Assembly: GCA_964432485.1 (NCBI GenBank)
Contig: CAYSNP010000013.1
Coordinates: forward strand, 1-48,070
Direction: 5' to 3'
Length of the DNA stretch: 48,070 nucleotides
DNA from: CAYSNP01 sp964432485
Lineage (GTDB): Bacteria; Bacillota; Clostridia; Christensenellales; DTU072
The notes under the pieces are model-generated. The model was not told the origin of the DNA. It did not search any database and saw only the letters and a list, made by a program, of their open reading frames with translations. This document shows positions 1-8,326 of the stretch, piece by piece. The stretch's first letter is position 1. Each line of letters opens with the position of its first letter. The position numbers were made by a program, and so were the translations under genes.

Positions 1-48
1 AATTGCATTATGTCAATAATGTTATTTTTAGAGTTTACAAAAAATATT

Positions 49-164
49 CTTTCCTTAAGATTTTTATACGATAACAATATAATTCTACAGAAAAAATTAA
101 GAAAAAAAACAAAATAAACTTAAAATAATATAAAAAATTTACTATTTTGAAACCTTAAGGAAAG
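49..164. repeat. Dispersed 11-bp inverted repeat in an AT-rich gene end
   Basis: CTTTCCTTAAG at 49-59 is repeated inverted as CTTAAGGAAAG at 154-164, where it covers the stop codon of the leucine-rich-repeat gene. The arms are about 95 bp apart. The intervening 60-154 is very AT-rich; I see no gene, promoter or U-tract terminator in it. The match may be chance. Confidence 0.3.
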
Positions 165-1276
165 TTAACTCCCCATTGCGGTTCATTGTTTAATTGGTGC
201 TTCCAGTTTTTATCCCAGTTTTCGCTCGGCTTTGATTGCTGAAAGGATAGCTGTGCAGATGAATGCTGAAAAGCACCTCTGCCTATATATTGAATTGTGC
301 TTGAAATATATAAATTTCCTAATCTTGTGCAATTGGCAAAGGCAAAATCGTCAATTACTTCTATCCCTGACGGCAAAGAAATCACTTGCAAGAATGAACA
401 ACCACTAAATGCCCACTTCCCAATGTTCTTTACATTATTAGGTATATTTATTACTTTTAAAGATTCACATTTCATAAAAGCAGATTCTGCTATTTCCGTA
501 AACTTGCTATTTATACTAATTTGAACACTCTCTATATTTTTACACTCAGCAAACGCTCCCTTATCTACCTTTTCTAAGCTACTAGGTAAAGTAATATCTT
601 CCAATTTTTTACAATTGTAAAAAGCTCTTTCTTCAATTGTTTTTAGCGTGCTGTTGAATATTATTGCTTCTAAGAAAGAGTTATCTCTAAAAGCTCCTTT
701 ACCTATTACTTTTACGCTAGAAGGTAGCGTATATTCAGTTTCCCTATTTGAGCCCTCATAAAGCTCATGACTCCAAGGGAAGAATATTAGCTTAGTCTTG
801 TCTTTGTTATATAAGATACCGTTTTTGGTGGAGTAATGCTTATTGCTGGGATGGACATTAATTTCTGCTAATTTGGGTAAATCGGGCTTGTTAAACCAAT
901 CCGGATTGATTTCTTTTGTAGCAGCAGGAAAATCAATCCTTATAAGCTGCATACAGCCTCTAAAGGTATTTATATCTAAAATAGCATAATCAGGAATATC
1001 TACACTTATAGTGTCTTTCTCAGTTACTACATAAAACTCTTTCGGCTCAGAATTGCCCCCGTCAGGTGCGATGTATACTTCTTGCACTTCTCTATATTCT
1101 CTATATATATCAGGATTAGCTATGTAATAATCACTTAAACTATTTAAAAAGACATTAGATGTTATTACAGCAAATAAACTAACCGTAACCCACAGGGCAA
1201 AAGCTAGTATAAAATATCTTTTAAATGCCTTAGTCAACACATGCCGTTTTAAAAATCTGCTTGTATCCTTTTTCAT
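155..1276 (-). CDS. BspA-like leucine-rich-repeat (LRR_5) membrane-anchored surface protein
   Basis: The protein has 373 residues from this start. A basic N-terminus is followed by one hydrophobic segment (about residues 16-45), with no lipobox or cleavage motif, so it is probably a type II membrane anchor with the rest outside the cell. About residues 180-345 hold six to seven tandem repeats of roughly 23 residues with the pattern I-x-x-x-A-F-x-x-C-x-x-L-x-x-I-x-[IL]-P-x-x, typical of Treponema/BspA-type LRR_5 domains used in adhesion or protein binding. The end is rich in Trp (W-D-K-N-W-K), as in the usual cap. A longer reading from a TTG at 1312 is possible, but that TTG is the -35 box of a good promoter whose start site falls at this ATG, so I prefer 1276. 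The partner is unknown. Confidence 0.8.
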   Translation of the reverse strand: MKKDTSRFLKRHVLTKAFKRYFILAFALWVTVSLFAVITSNVFLNSLSDYYIANPDIYREYREVQEVYIAPDGGNSEPKEFYVVTEKDTISVDIPDYAILDINTFRGCMQLIRIDFPAATKEINPDWFNKPDLPKLAEINVHPSNKHYSTKNGILYNKDKTKLIFFPWSHELYEGSNRETEYTLPSSVKVIGKGAFRDNSFLEAIIFNSTLKTIEERAFYNCKKLEDITLPSSLEKVDKGAFAECKNIESVQISINSKFTEIAESAFMKCESLKVINIPNNVKNIGKWAFSGCSFLQVISLPSGIEVIDDFAFANCTRLGNLYISSTIQYIGRGAFQHSSAQLSFQQSKPSENWDKNWKHQLNNEPQWGVNFP

Positions 1277-1312
1277 ATCCTTAATAATAATGCAATTATC
1301 TTGCAAAGTCAA
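1277..1312 (-). promoter_or_regulatory. SigA-type promoter giving a leaderless mRNA for the LRR gene
   Basis: On the minus strand TTGACT (1312-1307), a 17-nt spacer, and TATTAT (1289-1284). The expected start is at about 1277, one base before the ATG at 1276, so the transcript would have essentially no 5' leader. The only SD-like bases (AAGGA) lie 1 nt from the ATG, which is too close to work. Confidence 0.55.
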
Positions 1313-1315
1313 GGG

Positions 1316-1337
1316 AGCAACCCCTTAGCAACCCCTT
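1316..1337. repeat. Tandem 11-bp direct repeat between divergent promoters
   Basis: AGCAACCCCTT occurs twice head to tail at 1316-1326 and 1327-1337. It sits between the -35 box of the leftward LRR promoter (1307-1312) and that of the rightward lipoprotein promoter (1336-1341), touching the latter. A second direct repeat, CTTGCAAAGT, lies at 1300-1309 and 1335-1344. A period of about one helical turn between two promoters looks like a shared operator; the regulator is unknown. Confidence 0.5.
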
Positions 1338-1364
1338 GCAAAGTTATTTTTTTATTGATATAAT
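1336..1364 (+). promoter_or_regulatory. SigA-type promoter of the lipoprotein pair
   Basis: TTGCAA (1336-1341), a 17-nt spacer, and a perfect TATAAT (1359-1364). The start site would be about 1371, giving a short leader that contains the AGGAG ribosome site before the ATG at 1394. Confidence 0.7.
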
Positions 1365-1393
1365 ATCAATATCTAATATCAGGAGAAAAAAAA

Positions 1394-2272
1394 ATGAAAA
1401 AAAAGTCATATGTAATATTTATTGCCTTACTACTTTTATTGATATTTGCAGGTTGCAATAATGAAATACCCGACCCAGACACAGAACCCGATTTATCTGA
1501 CCCTAAAATAGAAGCATTTCCTAATGTTGTAGTTGATAATACTGCATATGAAGCGGGATACAATACTATTAAGGGAATAGTTAAAGACGAAAACCATAAT
1601 CTTTTAACAAATATCGACTTATTTTTTGGTGAGGACAATGCTTTTGTTAAGAAAACGGATGAAGCGGGAGAATTTGAGTTTTGCTTTAAAGATCCTCATA
1701 AGTATGAGGGAGCTCAGCAAGCAGATTACTTATCCTTAGACTCTGAAATATATAGTTTTAAAGTTTTTGTAAAATGCGTCCTTATTCATAACGGATACAA
1801 TAACATTGACTGTCTTGTTATAGCTATAGAAAAAGAAAAGGGTGTTAACTTTACGCATTTGATTATGCCTTTAGATAATGAGGGCAATTACACATATATC
1901 ACGCTTGATGTCAAGTTTGACCAAGACGGGGTACTGCTGCCTCCTGGCTATGTCAGTAGAAATACTGTTTATGAGACAGGCGGCGAGTCTACAAACGGTG
2001 AGACCTCTCTTGTAGGGGTGGAAGTGTTTTTGAACGGCGGAAGTGTGCCTTTAGCTGTTAGTGACCCTTATAGCACATCGTTTGAATACCTTTTTATAGG
2101 AGACAGGCTCACCTTTGTAAAAGATGGCTTTGCTTTTCATACCAAACAGCCTGGCGAATCCGGATTTGTTTCTGTGCCTTTGGAAGATGATACTTTTATA
2201 ATCACAGGGCCTGTGCCTCAAGGATATGAAATCAGAGGCAACTGTGGAGACAATTTTGATATCCTAATGTAA
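1394..2272 (+). CDS. Lipoprotein with carboxypeptidase-regulatory/transthyretin-like domain, copy 1
   Basis: The protein has 292 residues. The signal peptide MKKKSYVIFIALLLLLIFAGC has a lipobox F-A-G-C, with the lipidated Cys at 21, followed by a short Asp/Pro-rich linker. About residues 55-110 (I-K-G-I-V-K-D ... L-F-F-G ... K-T-D-x-x-G-E-F) have the pattern of a beta-sandwich carboxypeptidase-regulatory-like domain, which typically serves as a surface stalk or binding module. The rest is unrecognised. AGGAG precedes the ATG with a long A-rich spacer. The next gene is a clear paralogue 33 bases downstream; across 65 aligned residues I count 52 identities. The two form one transcription unit ending at the terminator at 3239. 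The function is unknown; it is probably a displayed surface protein. Confidence 0.8.
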   Translation: MKKKSYVIFIALLLLLIFAGCNNEIPDPDTEPDLSDPKIEAFPNVVVDNTAYEAGYNTIKGIVKDENHNLLTNIDLFFGEDNAFVKKTDEAGEFEFCFKDPHKYEGAQQADYLSLDSEIYSFKVFVKCVLIHNGYNNIDCLVIAIEKEKGVNFTHLIMPLDNEGNYTYITLDVKFDQDGVLLPPGYVSRNTVYETGGESTNGETSLVGVEVFLNGGSVPLAVSDPYSTSFEYLFIGDRLTFVKDGFAFHTKQPGESGFVSVPLEDDTFIITGPVPQGYEIRGNCGDNFDILM

Positions 2273-2305
2273 GGAGAATTAATGTATTTTTGTATGGAGA
2301 AGAAA

Positions 2306-3211
2306 ATGAAAATAAAAAAAATATCGCTTGTTATAGTTGCAATCTTGTCACTTTTATTGATATTTGCAGGCTGCAATAATGGAACATCTGACCCTGGTCT
2401 GCCGGACTTGTCAAATATTACTAAAATTACTGCGTTTCCTAATGTAGAGCTTGGTACTGCAGGGTTTAATGTTATTGAGGGAGTAGTTAAAGACGAGAGC
2501 CACAATCTTTTAACAGGTATCGACTTGTTTTTTGGTGAAGATAACGCTTTTGTTAAAAAGACAGATGCCAAAGGGGAGTTTGCTTTTTGCTTTGCAGACC
2601 CACATAATTATGAGGGAGAGCAACAAGCAGATTACTTGGCGTTAGATTCGGCTATTTATGATTTTAAGGTTATACCAACATGGATAACTGCTGATACAGA
2701 CAGCCATACTCCTAGTTACATAATATGCTTGGTGATAGCTGCAACTAAAGATAAAGAAATTGATTTTAATGATTTGATTATTGCTCCTAAGAATGAAGAC
2801 GGTTACTTTACAGAAATATTTTTTAATGTAAGATTTGATGAAGATGGCATTTTATTACCTGCAGGATACCAAGATAGAAACCATGTTTTTGAAGAAGGGG
2901 GAGAGTCTGTTAATGGCGGTACCGCTCTTTCCAGTGTAGAAATTTTTCTTAATGGCGGCTTGCAGCCGGTAACTATAAGCAATGAATATGGAGCGGGAAT
3001 TGAATATCTTTTTGTTGGAGATAGGCTAGAATTTGTAAAAGAAGGTTTTACTTTCCATACTGCGTCAGCAGGAGGAGGTGAGGCGGGCGAGCAGCTTGTT
3101 GTAGAGTCTTTAGAGGGCAATACCTTTCAAATTAGCGGGTCTGTTCCTCCAGGTTTTCAAATTAGGGGCAATTGCGGTGGAAACATTTATATCCTTGTGG
3201 GAGAGCAGTAG
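2306..3211 (+). CDS. Lipoprotein with carboxypeptidase-regulatory/transthyretin-like domain, copy 2
   Basis: This is a tandem paralogue of the preceding lipoprotein, of 301 residues from this start. The signal peptide starts MKIKKISLV and ends in the lipobox F-A-G-C (Cys 23). The same beta-sandwich core follows (G-V-V-K-D-E ... L-F-F-G-E-D-N). Both copies have similar C-terminal halves ending in R-G-N-C-G. An upstream ATG at 2282 also has a good SD (AAGGAG, 5-nt spacing, overlapping the previous stop), but gives a poor signal peptide with an extra eight residues; the ATG at 2306 has its own GGAGA at 5 nt and matches the paralogue start. Both may be used. The role is unknown; the duplication suggests antigenic or dosage variation of a surface protein. 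Confidence 0.8.
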   Translation: MKIKKISLVIVAILSLLLIFAGCNNGTSDPGLPDLSNITKITAFPNVELGTAGFNVIEGVVKDESHNLLTGIDLFFGEDNAFVKKTDAKGEFAFCFADPHNYEGEQQADYLALDSAIYDFKVIPTWITADTDSHTPSYIICLVIAATKDKEIDFNDLIIAPKNEDGYFTEIFFNVRFDEDGILLPAGYQDRNHVFEEGGESVNGGTALSSVEIFLNGGLQPVTISNEYGAGIEYLFVGDRLEFVKEGFTFHTASAGGGEAGEQLVVESLEGNTFQISGSVPPGFQIRGNCGGNIYILVGEQ

Positions 3212-3238
3212 CGCAATTTTCTTATTTTAACAAATTTT

Positions 3239-3261
3239 GGGGCACTAAAGTGCCCCTTTTT
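3239..3261 (+). terminator. Rho-independent terminator of the lipoprotein operon
   Basis: A perfect 7-bp GC-rich stem, GGGGCAC (3239-3245) and GTGCCCC (3250-3256), with a TAAA loop, is followed by five T. It lies 28 bases after the stop of the second lipoprotein. Confidence 0.9.
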
Positions 3262-3273
3262 AATATAGGCTAA

Positions 3274-3302
3274 TTGCTAAATAGCTAAAATAATGCTACA
3301 AT
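3274..3302 (+). promoter_or_regulatory. Promoter of the HtrA-like protease gene
   Basis: TTGCTA (3274-3279), a 17-nt spacer, and TACAAT (3297-3302), directly after the upstream terminator. The start site would be about 3309, 28 bases before the ATG at 3337, which has GGAG at 7 nt. Confidence 0.6.
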
Positions 3303-3336
3303 TGTAGCGCACATTAATTACTATTGGAGAAAAATA

Positions 3337-4371
3337 ATGGAAGAGAAAGCAAACTTATCAAACGAACAAAATGCAATTATAGAAAAAAAGGTATCTAGTG
3401 AATATATAAAAAAGTTGGAAGAATCTAAAAAAGATTTTCTTGCATTTAAAGAAAAGTTTAAGAGTATTTTTATTTTAATGTTGATTGTTTTGCTAATGTT
3501 TAATATTATTTCCGGCTTTGTAGTTTGGATTGTTGCAGACCATAATATAAAAAAAGATAATTACAAAATCTTTAATTCCTTTTTAGAAAGTTTAGAAGCC
3601 GGTCTAAAAGCTGATATTGCTGATCAAGTCCTTAAAATCTATTCCCGACAAAGAAAAATTCCTGACGGTTTTATTTCAGTTGCGCAATATGCCTATGAAG
3701 AAGGGCGGCCTTCTATAGTAGAAATTATTAGCGAAAGTGCTTCAGGCAGCGGGCCAAAAGCTGCGGGCATAGTCTTAAATAAAGAGGGCTATATCCTTAC
3801 TGTCGCTCATGCGGTAACTTTTCAAAAGACAACGCAATATCCTGAGCCGGATACTGAAGGAGATTATAGGCCTTATGAAAATATTTATTGCAAACTGCAT
3901 AATGTTTCTGGAGCAAGAAGCGCAACTGCTATTTATTGGAATGCTTTAGAGCTTGACCTTGCTATAATAAAACTGGACCAGCCCCCTTCTAATCTTAAAC
4001 CCATTACTTTTGCTGATACTGATTTAGTTAGCATTGGAGAAGAAATTGCCATCTTAGGCAACCCTTTAGGGGTCGGAATTAGTGTCTCCCCGGGTATTGT
4101 TTCCAATCATTTTCATTATTTGCCTAATAAGCCTGAACAAGAAATTGAACTGTTTCAATTGAGCGCAATTTTATTAAAAGGCAATTCCGGCGGAGCTGTA
4201 TTTGATTTTTATGGCGAAGCTATAGGTATGATTAGCTTTGAGTTATCTGAAGAAGGCTCTATCGGTTATATTAATTTTGCTGTTTCCGCAAAAGAACTAA
4301 TAAAATTTATTGAAAATGCTAATCAAGAAGAAGGATTAAATATAAGCTACACTCAAAATATAAATAATTAA
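3337..4371 (+). CDS. Membrane-anchored HtrA/DegP-like serine protease (family S1C) without PDZ domain
   Basis: The protein has 344 residues. A charged cytoplasmic segment of about 42 residues is followed by one membrane helix (about 43-67), placing the protease outside the cell. The trypsin-like triad is visible: His158 (T-V-A-H-A-V), Asp207 (L-D-L-A-I-I) and Ser284 in the HtrA-type G-N-S-G-G-A. The protein stops about 45 residues after the catalytic serine (A-V-S-A-K-E-L-I-K), so the PDZ domain normally found in HtrA/DegP is absent. HtrA proteins degrade misfolded envelope proteins; without PDZ, substrate capture must differ. It stands alone with its own promoter, next to surface lipoproteins that could be its clients, though this is only inferred from position. 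Confidence 0.88.
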   Translation: MEEKANLSNEQNAIIEKKVSSEYIKKLEESKKDFLAFKEKFKSIFILMLIVLLMFNIISGFVVWIVADHNIKKDNYKIFNSFLESLEAGLKADIADQVLKIYSRQRKIPDGFISVAQYAYEEGRPSIVEIISESASGSGPKAAGIVLNKEGYILTVAHAVTFQKTTQYPEPDTEGDYRPYENIYCKLHNVSGARSATAIYWNALELDLAIIKLDQPPSNLKPITFADTDLVSIGEEIAILGNPLGVGISVSPGIVSNHFHYLPNKPEQEIELFQLSAILLKGNSGGAVFDFYGEAIGMISFELSEEGSIGYINFAVSAKELIKFIENANQEEGLNISYTQNINN

Positions 4372-4411
4372 ATTGATTGTTTTATAATAAATATTTTGCG
4401 GAACTTAAATT

Positions 4412-6055
4412 TTATATATCAACTAAAATGCTCTTAAAATTCTTATAAGTAACTTGCCCTAGTCCGCCGCCCGGCAGCTTTTTAACATATCGCCTTTTGC
4501 ACCAAACCACTTCGCATTTGCCACTAGCACCGCTTTGAGTGGCTGCAATCCTAGCCCCCTCTTTAAGCACCTCATCGGGTATTTGCCTGCCTTTTATTAC
4601 TACATGCGCTCCTGCCCCATCCTTTATATGCAACCAAATATCCTCAGGAGAAGCAATCTCAAAGGTAACGGTATCATTTTGTTTGTTATTTTTGCCATAA
4701 TATATTGCGTAACCTTTATACTCTGCCTTATTTGGCATAGCAGGCTTGCCTTTTGCTTTTGGCAACTTCTTTACAGGAGCGGTAAGCTGAGCCAGCTCCG
4801 CTTCAATTTGCAACAGTTCTTCTTTGGTGTTGCAAATATTAATGGCATTTTCTATGCTGTCTAAGTATTCTTTATAATGCTCTGCTTCTTGTACAATCTT
4901 AGCGGATACTTCTTTAGCGCGCTTTAGTTTTTTATAACGCTTAAAGTAACTTTCTATATTTTTCTGCGGGGTTAGCGCTGCGTCAAGAGGTATTGCAATT
5001 TCTTTTTCTAAGTAATAATCAAATACGGTAATACTTTCTTCCTTACCCTTAAAGTTATGAAGGTTGGCAGTAAGTAGCTCACCATATTTTTTATATTCGT
5101 CTATCTTTGCGCATTGTTTTAGGCTTTCTTGAGCTTTTTCCAAACGCCTATTGTTTTTACCCACCAATCTTTTTAAGGTTTTTCTTAATCCTTTGGTATC
5201 TTGCTCTTTTTGTCTTTGCGCTCCTTTTACGGAGTATACCCTTTCAAATGCCGCATTTAAGTCAGACATTGGCAAAAAAGGTGCTTTACTGCTAATATAA
5301 GGACAAATAAAGGCATCTTGCGCTTGCCCTTGCTTATCTAATGTGACACAAGGAGCATAATTTGCGGTATCTGCAATACTATAAAAATAAGAAATTAGCA
5401 AAGGTATCTCTGTGTTCTCTTTTGCTCTGGCTAATACCTCTTTTGCTGTTTCCTTAGAAATGCCGGAAATCTTTCCTATTAAACCTGCTACATTTAAGTT
5501 ATCTTGTGCTGTCAACTCTTTTACAGCATTGCCTAAACCTGCTAAATCATCAGGCGCTACTTTTTCTTGATGCTGGGGGATATATTTAAGATTCGGCATT
5601 AGCAAGCGGGTAGTTGTAACCCCTATGGAGGTCCTCTTGAGCGCATCTAATATAAGTCCCTTAGGATTAACAAGAATGATATTAGAATATCTGCCCATTA
5701 GTTCTATATAGAGATGATAAGTTGCCTTGTCGTGCATTTCAGAATAACAAGCTACGGCAATTCTAATTACTCTGTCTTTTGCAACAAGCTCTACCCCTTC
5801 TATCTTTCCTGAGCCAATATGCTTCCTTGCAAGCATTTGAAAAGAAGGAGCGTTAAGGGTGTTTTCTTTTTTTTCTTTGGTTAAATAAATATATGGCAAC
5901 GAAGGGTCTGCACTTATTTGCAGTCTTTTTCCGTTTCGCATCACTAAAGCAAGCTCATTTTCGTCATTTTGGTATATCTTTGCTATCCGCTGTCCGTTTA
6001 GACTTGCATTTAATTCTTTTGCAAGCGAATGCAAAGTAATTGCATCAATAGGCAT
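4412..6055 (-). CDS. rqcH: Ribosome-associated quality control protein RqcH (NFACT/Rqc2 family)
   Basis: The protein has 547 residues, the normal family length. The NFACT-N domain at the start (M-P-I-D-A-I-T-L) carries the conserved Asp94-Arg95 pair (A-K-D-R) required for tailing in Rqc2/RqcH. A central helix-hairpin-helix and coiled-coil region (about 280-420) is followed by the NFACT-R domain (P-E-D-I-W-L-H, G-A-H-V-V-I, and the end R-R-Y-V-K-K). RqcH binds obstructed 50S subunits and recruits tRNA-Ala to add C-terminal alanine tails that mark stalled peptides for degradation. Older annotations call it fibronectin-binding protein. The ATG lies 1 base after the stop of hom, so the two are co-transcribed. 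The following convergent gene is HtrA-like. Confidence 0.95.
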   Translation of the reverse strand: MPIDAITLHSLAKELNASLNGQRIAKIYQNDENELALVMRNGKRLQISADPSLPYIYLTKEKKENTLNAPSFQMLARKHIGSGKIEGVELVAKDRVIRIAVACYSEMHDKATYHLYIELMGRYSNIILVNPKGLILDALKRTSIGVTTTRLLMPNLKYIPQHQEKVAPDDLAGLGNAVKELTAQDNLNVAGLIGKISGISKETAKEVLARAKENTEIPLLISYFYSIADTANYAPCVTLDKQGQAQDAFICPYISSKAPFLPMSDLNAAFERVYSVKGAQRQKEQDTKGLRKTLKRLVGKNNRRLEKAQESLKQCAKIDEYKKYGELLTANLHNFKGKEESITVFDYYLEKEIAIPLDAALTPQKNIESYFKRYKKLKRAKEVSAKIVQEAEHYKEYLDSIENAINICNTKEELLQIEAELAQLTAPVKKLPKAKGKPAMPNKAEYKGYAIYYGKNNKQNDTVTFEIASPEDIWLHIKDGAGAHVVIKGRQIPDEVLKEGARIAATQSGASGKCEVVWCKRRYVKKLPGGGLGQVTYKNFKSILVDI

Positions 6056-6056
6056 T

Positions 6057-7322
6057 TTAGCCCTCTACACGAATAAGCGCTTCTACCTTGTCCACAACTT
6101 GCAACTTGCTAATATCGGCTATAGCGGCGTTCATACTGCTTTCTTTGTTTTTATGAATAAAGAAAATCAAAGATGCCTTACCGTTTAACGCCTTTTGGTG
6201 CATGCTGGAAATTGAAATATTGTGCTCTGCAAAAGCCTTGCTGATTTGAGCCAGCACTCCGGGGCGGTCTACTACCTGCATTCTGATATAGTATTCGGTT
6301 TCGAAGTCTTTTTTTATATTTATCTGCTCGCTCTTAGATAAAAAATGATGTTTATGAGCGGCAGTTTGCGAACATACAACTATATCTGATACTATTGCGC
6401 TGCCTGTGGGAAGGTCGCCCGCGCCTCTGCCATAAAGCATTATATCGCCTACATTATTGCCTAAAATATGCACAGCGTTAAAACTGCCTTTTACTCCGGA
6501 AAGCGGATGCGTATCTTTAATAAAGGCAGGATGCACTCTTACTTCTATACTGTCAGACAACTTTTTTCCTATTGCCAAAAGTTTAAGGGTGTAGCCAAAA
6601 TCTTTACCGTTTTCTATATCCTCCCGTTGAATGCCGCTTATTCCTTCACGATAAATATCTTCTATCCTAACTCTGTTATGAAAAGCTAAAGTAGACAATA
6701 TGCTAAGTTTATACATTGCATCATATCCGTCCACATCTGCGGTAGGGTCGGCTTCGGCATATCCCAGCGCTTGCGCTTCTTTTAGCACATCTTGATACTC
6801 CAGCCCTTCATCCGCCATTTTGGATAAAATATAGTTGGTCGTACCGTTAACTATCCCCATAATGGAAAGTATCCTGTTGCCTTGCATACTTTCGGTAAGT
6901 GCCCTTATTACCGGCACACCACCTGCGGTAGTGGCTTCAAAATACAGTCCTGCGCCGCCTTGAATAGCCGCTGCCTCCAATTCTTCCGCATGCTTAGAAA
7001 ACATTTCTTTATTGGCTGTAACAATACTCTTGCCTGCCTGCAAGCACTTGATAAGATAAGAGCGGGCAGGCTCTATACCACCAAAAGCCTCTGCTACAAT
7101 AGTAATGCGCTTGTCATTTATAACATCATCAATATTGGTTGTAACAATAGCAGGGTCGCCCCCTAAGGCTACCATTCGCTCCTGCCTTAAATCTACTACC
7201 CGTAGCACTTCTATATCAACGCCATAATTTTCTTTTATGCTTTGGCGGTTTTCCTGCAATATCCTAAATGTGCCGCCGCCAACTGTACCTATACCCAATA
7301 GTGCTACGCCAATTTTTTTCAT
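6057..7322 (-). CDS. hom: Homoserine dehydrogenase with C-terminal ACT domain
   Basis: The enzyme reduces aspartate-semialdehyde to homoserine for Met and Thr synthesis. It has 420 residues from MKKIGV. The N-terminal Rossmann motif is G-I-G-T-V-G-G-G. The signature is A-T-T-A-G-G-V-P-V-I, and the catalytic region A-D-P-T-A-D-V-D-G-x-D-A-x-x-K is intact. A C-terminal ACT domain (about 350-415, V-V-D-R-P-G-V-L-A) is the usual threonine feedback sensor. The start is ambiguous. GGAGG is 1 nt from an ATG at 7334, 7 nt from an in-frame ATA at 7328 and 13 nt from the ATG at 7322 used here. A small hairpin (GTGCC/GGCAC) sits just before the SD. No other Thr or Met genes are adjacent. Confidence 0.95.
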   Translation of the reverse strand: MKKIGVALLGIGTVGGGTFRILQENRQSIKENYGVDIEVLRVVDLRQERMVALGGDPAIVTTNIDDVINDKRITIVAEAFGGIEPARSYLIKCLQAGKSIVTANKEMFSKHAEELEAAAIQGGAGLYFEATTAGGVPVIRALTESMQGNRILSIMGIVNGTTNYILSKMADEGLEYQDVLKEAQALGYAEADPTADVDGYDAMYKLSILSTLAFHNRVRIEDIYREGISGIQREDIENGKDFGYTLKLLAIGKKLSDSIEVRVHPAFIKDTHPLSGVKGSFNAVHILGNNVGDIMLYGRGAGDLPTGSAIVSDIVVCSQTAAHKHHFLSKSEQINIKKDFETEYYIRMQVVDRPGVLAQISKAFAEHNISISSMHQKALNGKASLIFFIHKNKESSMNAAIADISKLQVVDKVEALIRVEG

Positions 7323-7430
7323 TTTTATATTCATTCCTCCAATGTGCCATTGCAGGCACAAAAACTTGTTGATATAACGGTGCAGATGCAAGCAAGACGA
7401 GGCAATGTATTACGATGTATATGCCCCCCG

Positions 7431-8207
7431 TTAGACCTTATTTGCGTTTAGTTTGTAAAGTAAAGCCAGCCCCTTTATAGATAGCCCTCTGTCTACAATA
7501 TCAATGGGATTGTCCTTTTGCTTTGTGACCAGCTCCGACAGCCCTCCTGTGGCAATAACCTTTGCCGGGCATCCTAACTCTTGTTTCATAGCATCTGTTA
7601 CGCCTTGCACCAGTCCTTTGAAACCTATTACAATACCGCTTTGCATATTGGTAACAGTATTTCTGGCTATTACCGTATCGGGTACAGCCAACTCTACCCT
7701 AGGCAGCTTAGCGGCAGTATTAACTAGTGCTTCTGCGCTTAACTTTAAGCCCGGAGCTATTGCCCCGCCTAAAAAAACTCCATTTTCGTCTAAAACATTA
7801 AAAGTAGTAGCTGTGCCAAAATCCACTATAATACAAGGCCCGCCATATATGCTGTAAGCGGCTTCGCAACAAATTATCCTATCCGCTCCCATTTCGTCTT
7901 TATTGATAAGGTCAAAATTGACGCTCATATTGATATACGCATCTACCATAATAGGTTTGATGCCTATATAGTAAGTGCACATATGCTCTAGGGTATAATT
8001 CATACTTGGGACAACCGAACTCATAATAATGCCTTTTATATCCGTAAACTTATATCCTCTTGTCTCAAGCAAATCAAATAAAATCATACCGAATTCGTCT
8101 GCTGTTTTTTTAGGGTCTGTGGCAATGCGCCATGTAAATAAATTGCGTTCGGAGTTGGCAAGCCCCAGTTTTATATTGGTATTGCCAATATCAATCAATA
8201 AATTCAT
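7431..8207 (-). CDS. coaX: Type III pantothenate kinase
   Basis: This is the first step of coenzyme A synthesis, phosphorylating pantothenate; type III enzymes are feedback-resistant and need a monovalent cation. The protein has 258 residues, the usual size. The ASKHA fold is shown by D-I-G-N-T-N at residues 6-11, the G-A-D-R motif after E-M, and the second phosphate loop D-F-G-T-A-T-T-F. The start at 8207 has AAGGAG 8 nt upstream and begins directly with the fold; an upstream reading to 8255 would run into the promoter. It is transcribed away from the export-protein gene. The gap of 108 nt before hom may or may not be bridged by one transcript. Confidence 0.95.
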   Translation of the reverse strand: MNLLIDIGNTNIKLGLANSERNLFTWRIATDPKKTADEFGMILFDLLETRGYKFTDIKGIIMSSVVPSMNYTLEHMCTYYIGIKPIMVDAYINMSVNFDLINKDEMGADRIICCEAAYSIYGGPCIIVDFGTATTFNVLDENGVFLGGAIAPGLKLSAEALVNTAAKLPRVELAVPDTVIARNTVTNMQSGIVIGFKGLVQGVTDAMKQELGCPAKVIATGGLSELVTKQKDNPIDIVDRGLSIKGLALLYKLNANKV

Positions 8208-8226
8208 TGCGGCTCTCCTTTGAATT

Positions 8227-8255
8227 ACAATAACAAATTTGCACCTTAAAGTCAA
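8227..8255 (-). promoter_or_regulatory. Promoter of coaX
   Basis: On the minus strand TTGACT (8255-8250), a 17-nt spacer and TATTGT (8232-8227), 20 bases before the start codon. The leader would be short, with AAGGAG near its 5' end. Confidence 0.5.
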
Positions 8256-8326
8256 TCATTTACATTATTAAAGACACTTAATCATATACGCTATAGATAG
8301 ATATTATACTATATGGTAAGGTGAAT

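Noticed and set aside
7323..7430. Threonine or methionine attenuator in the leader of hom
   Set aside because: There is only one short hairpin (GTGCC/GGCAC) before the SD; no leader peptide rich in Thr, Met or Ile and no U-run terminator.
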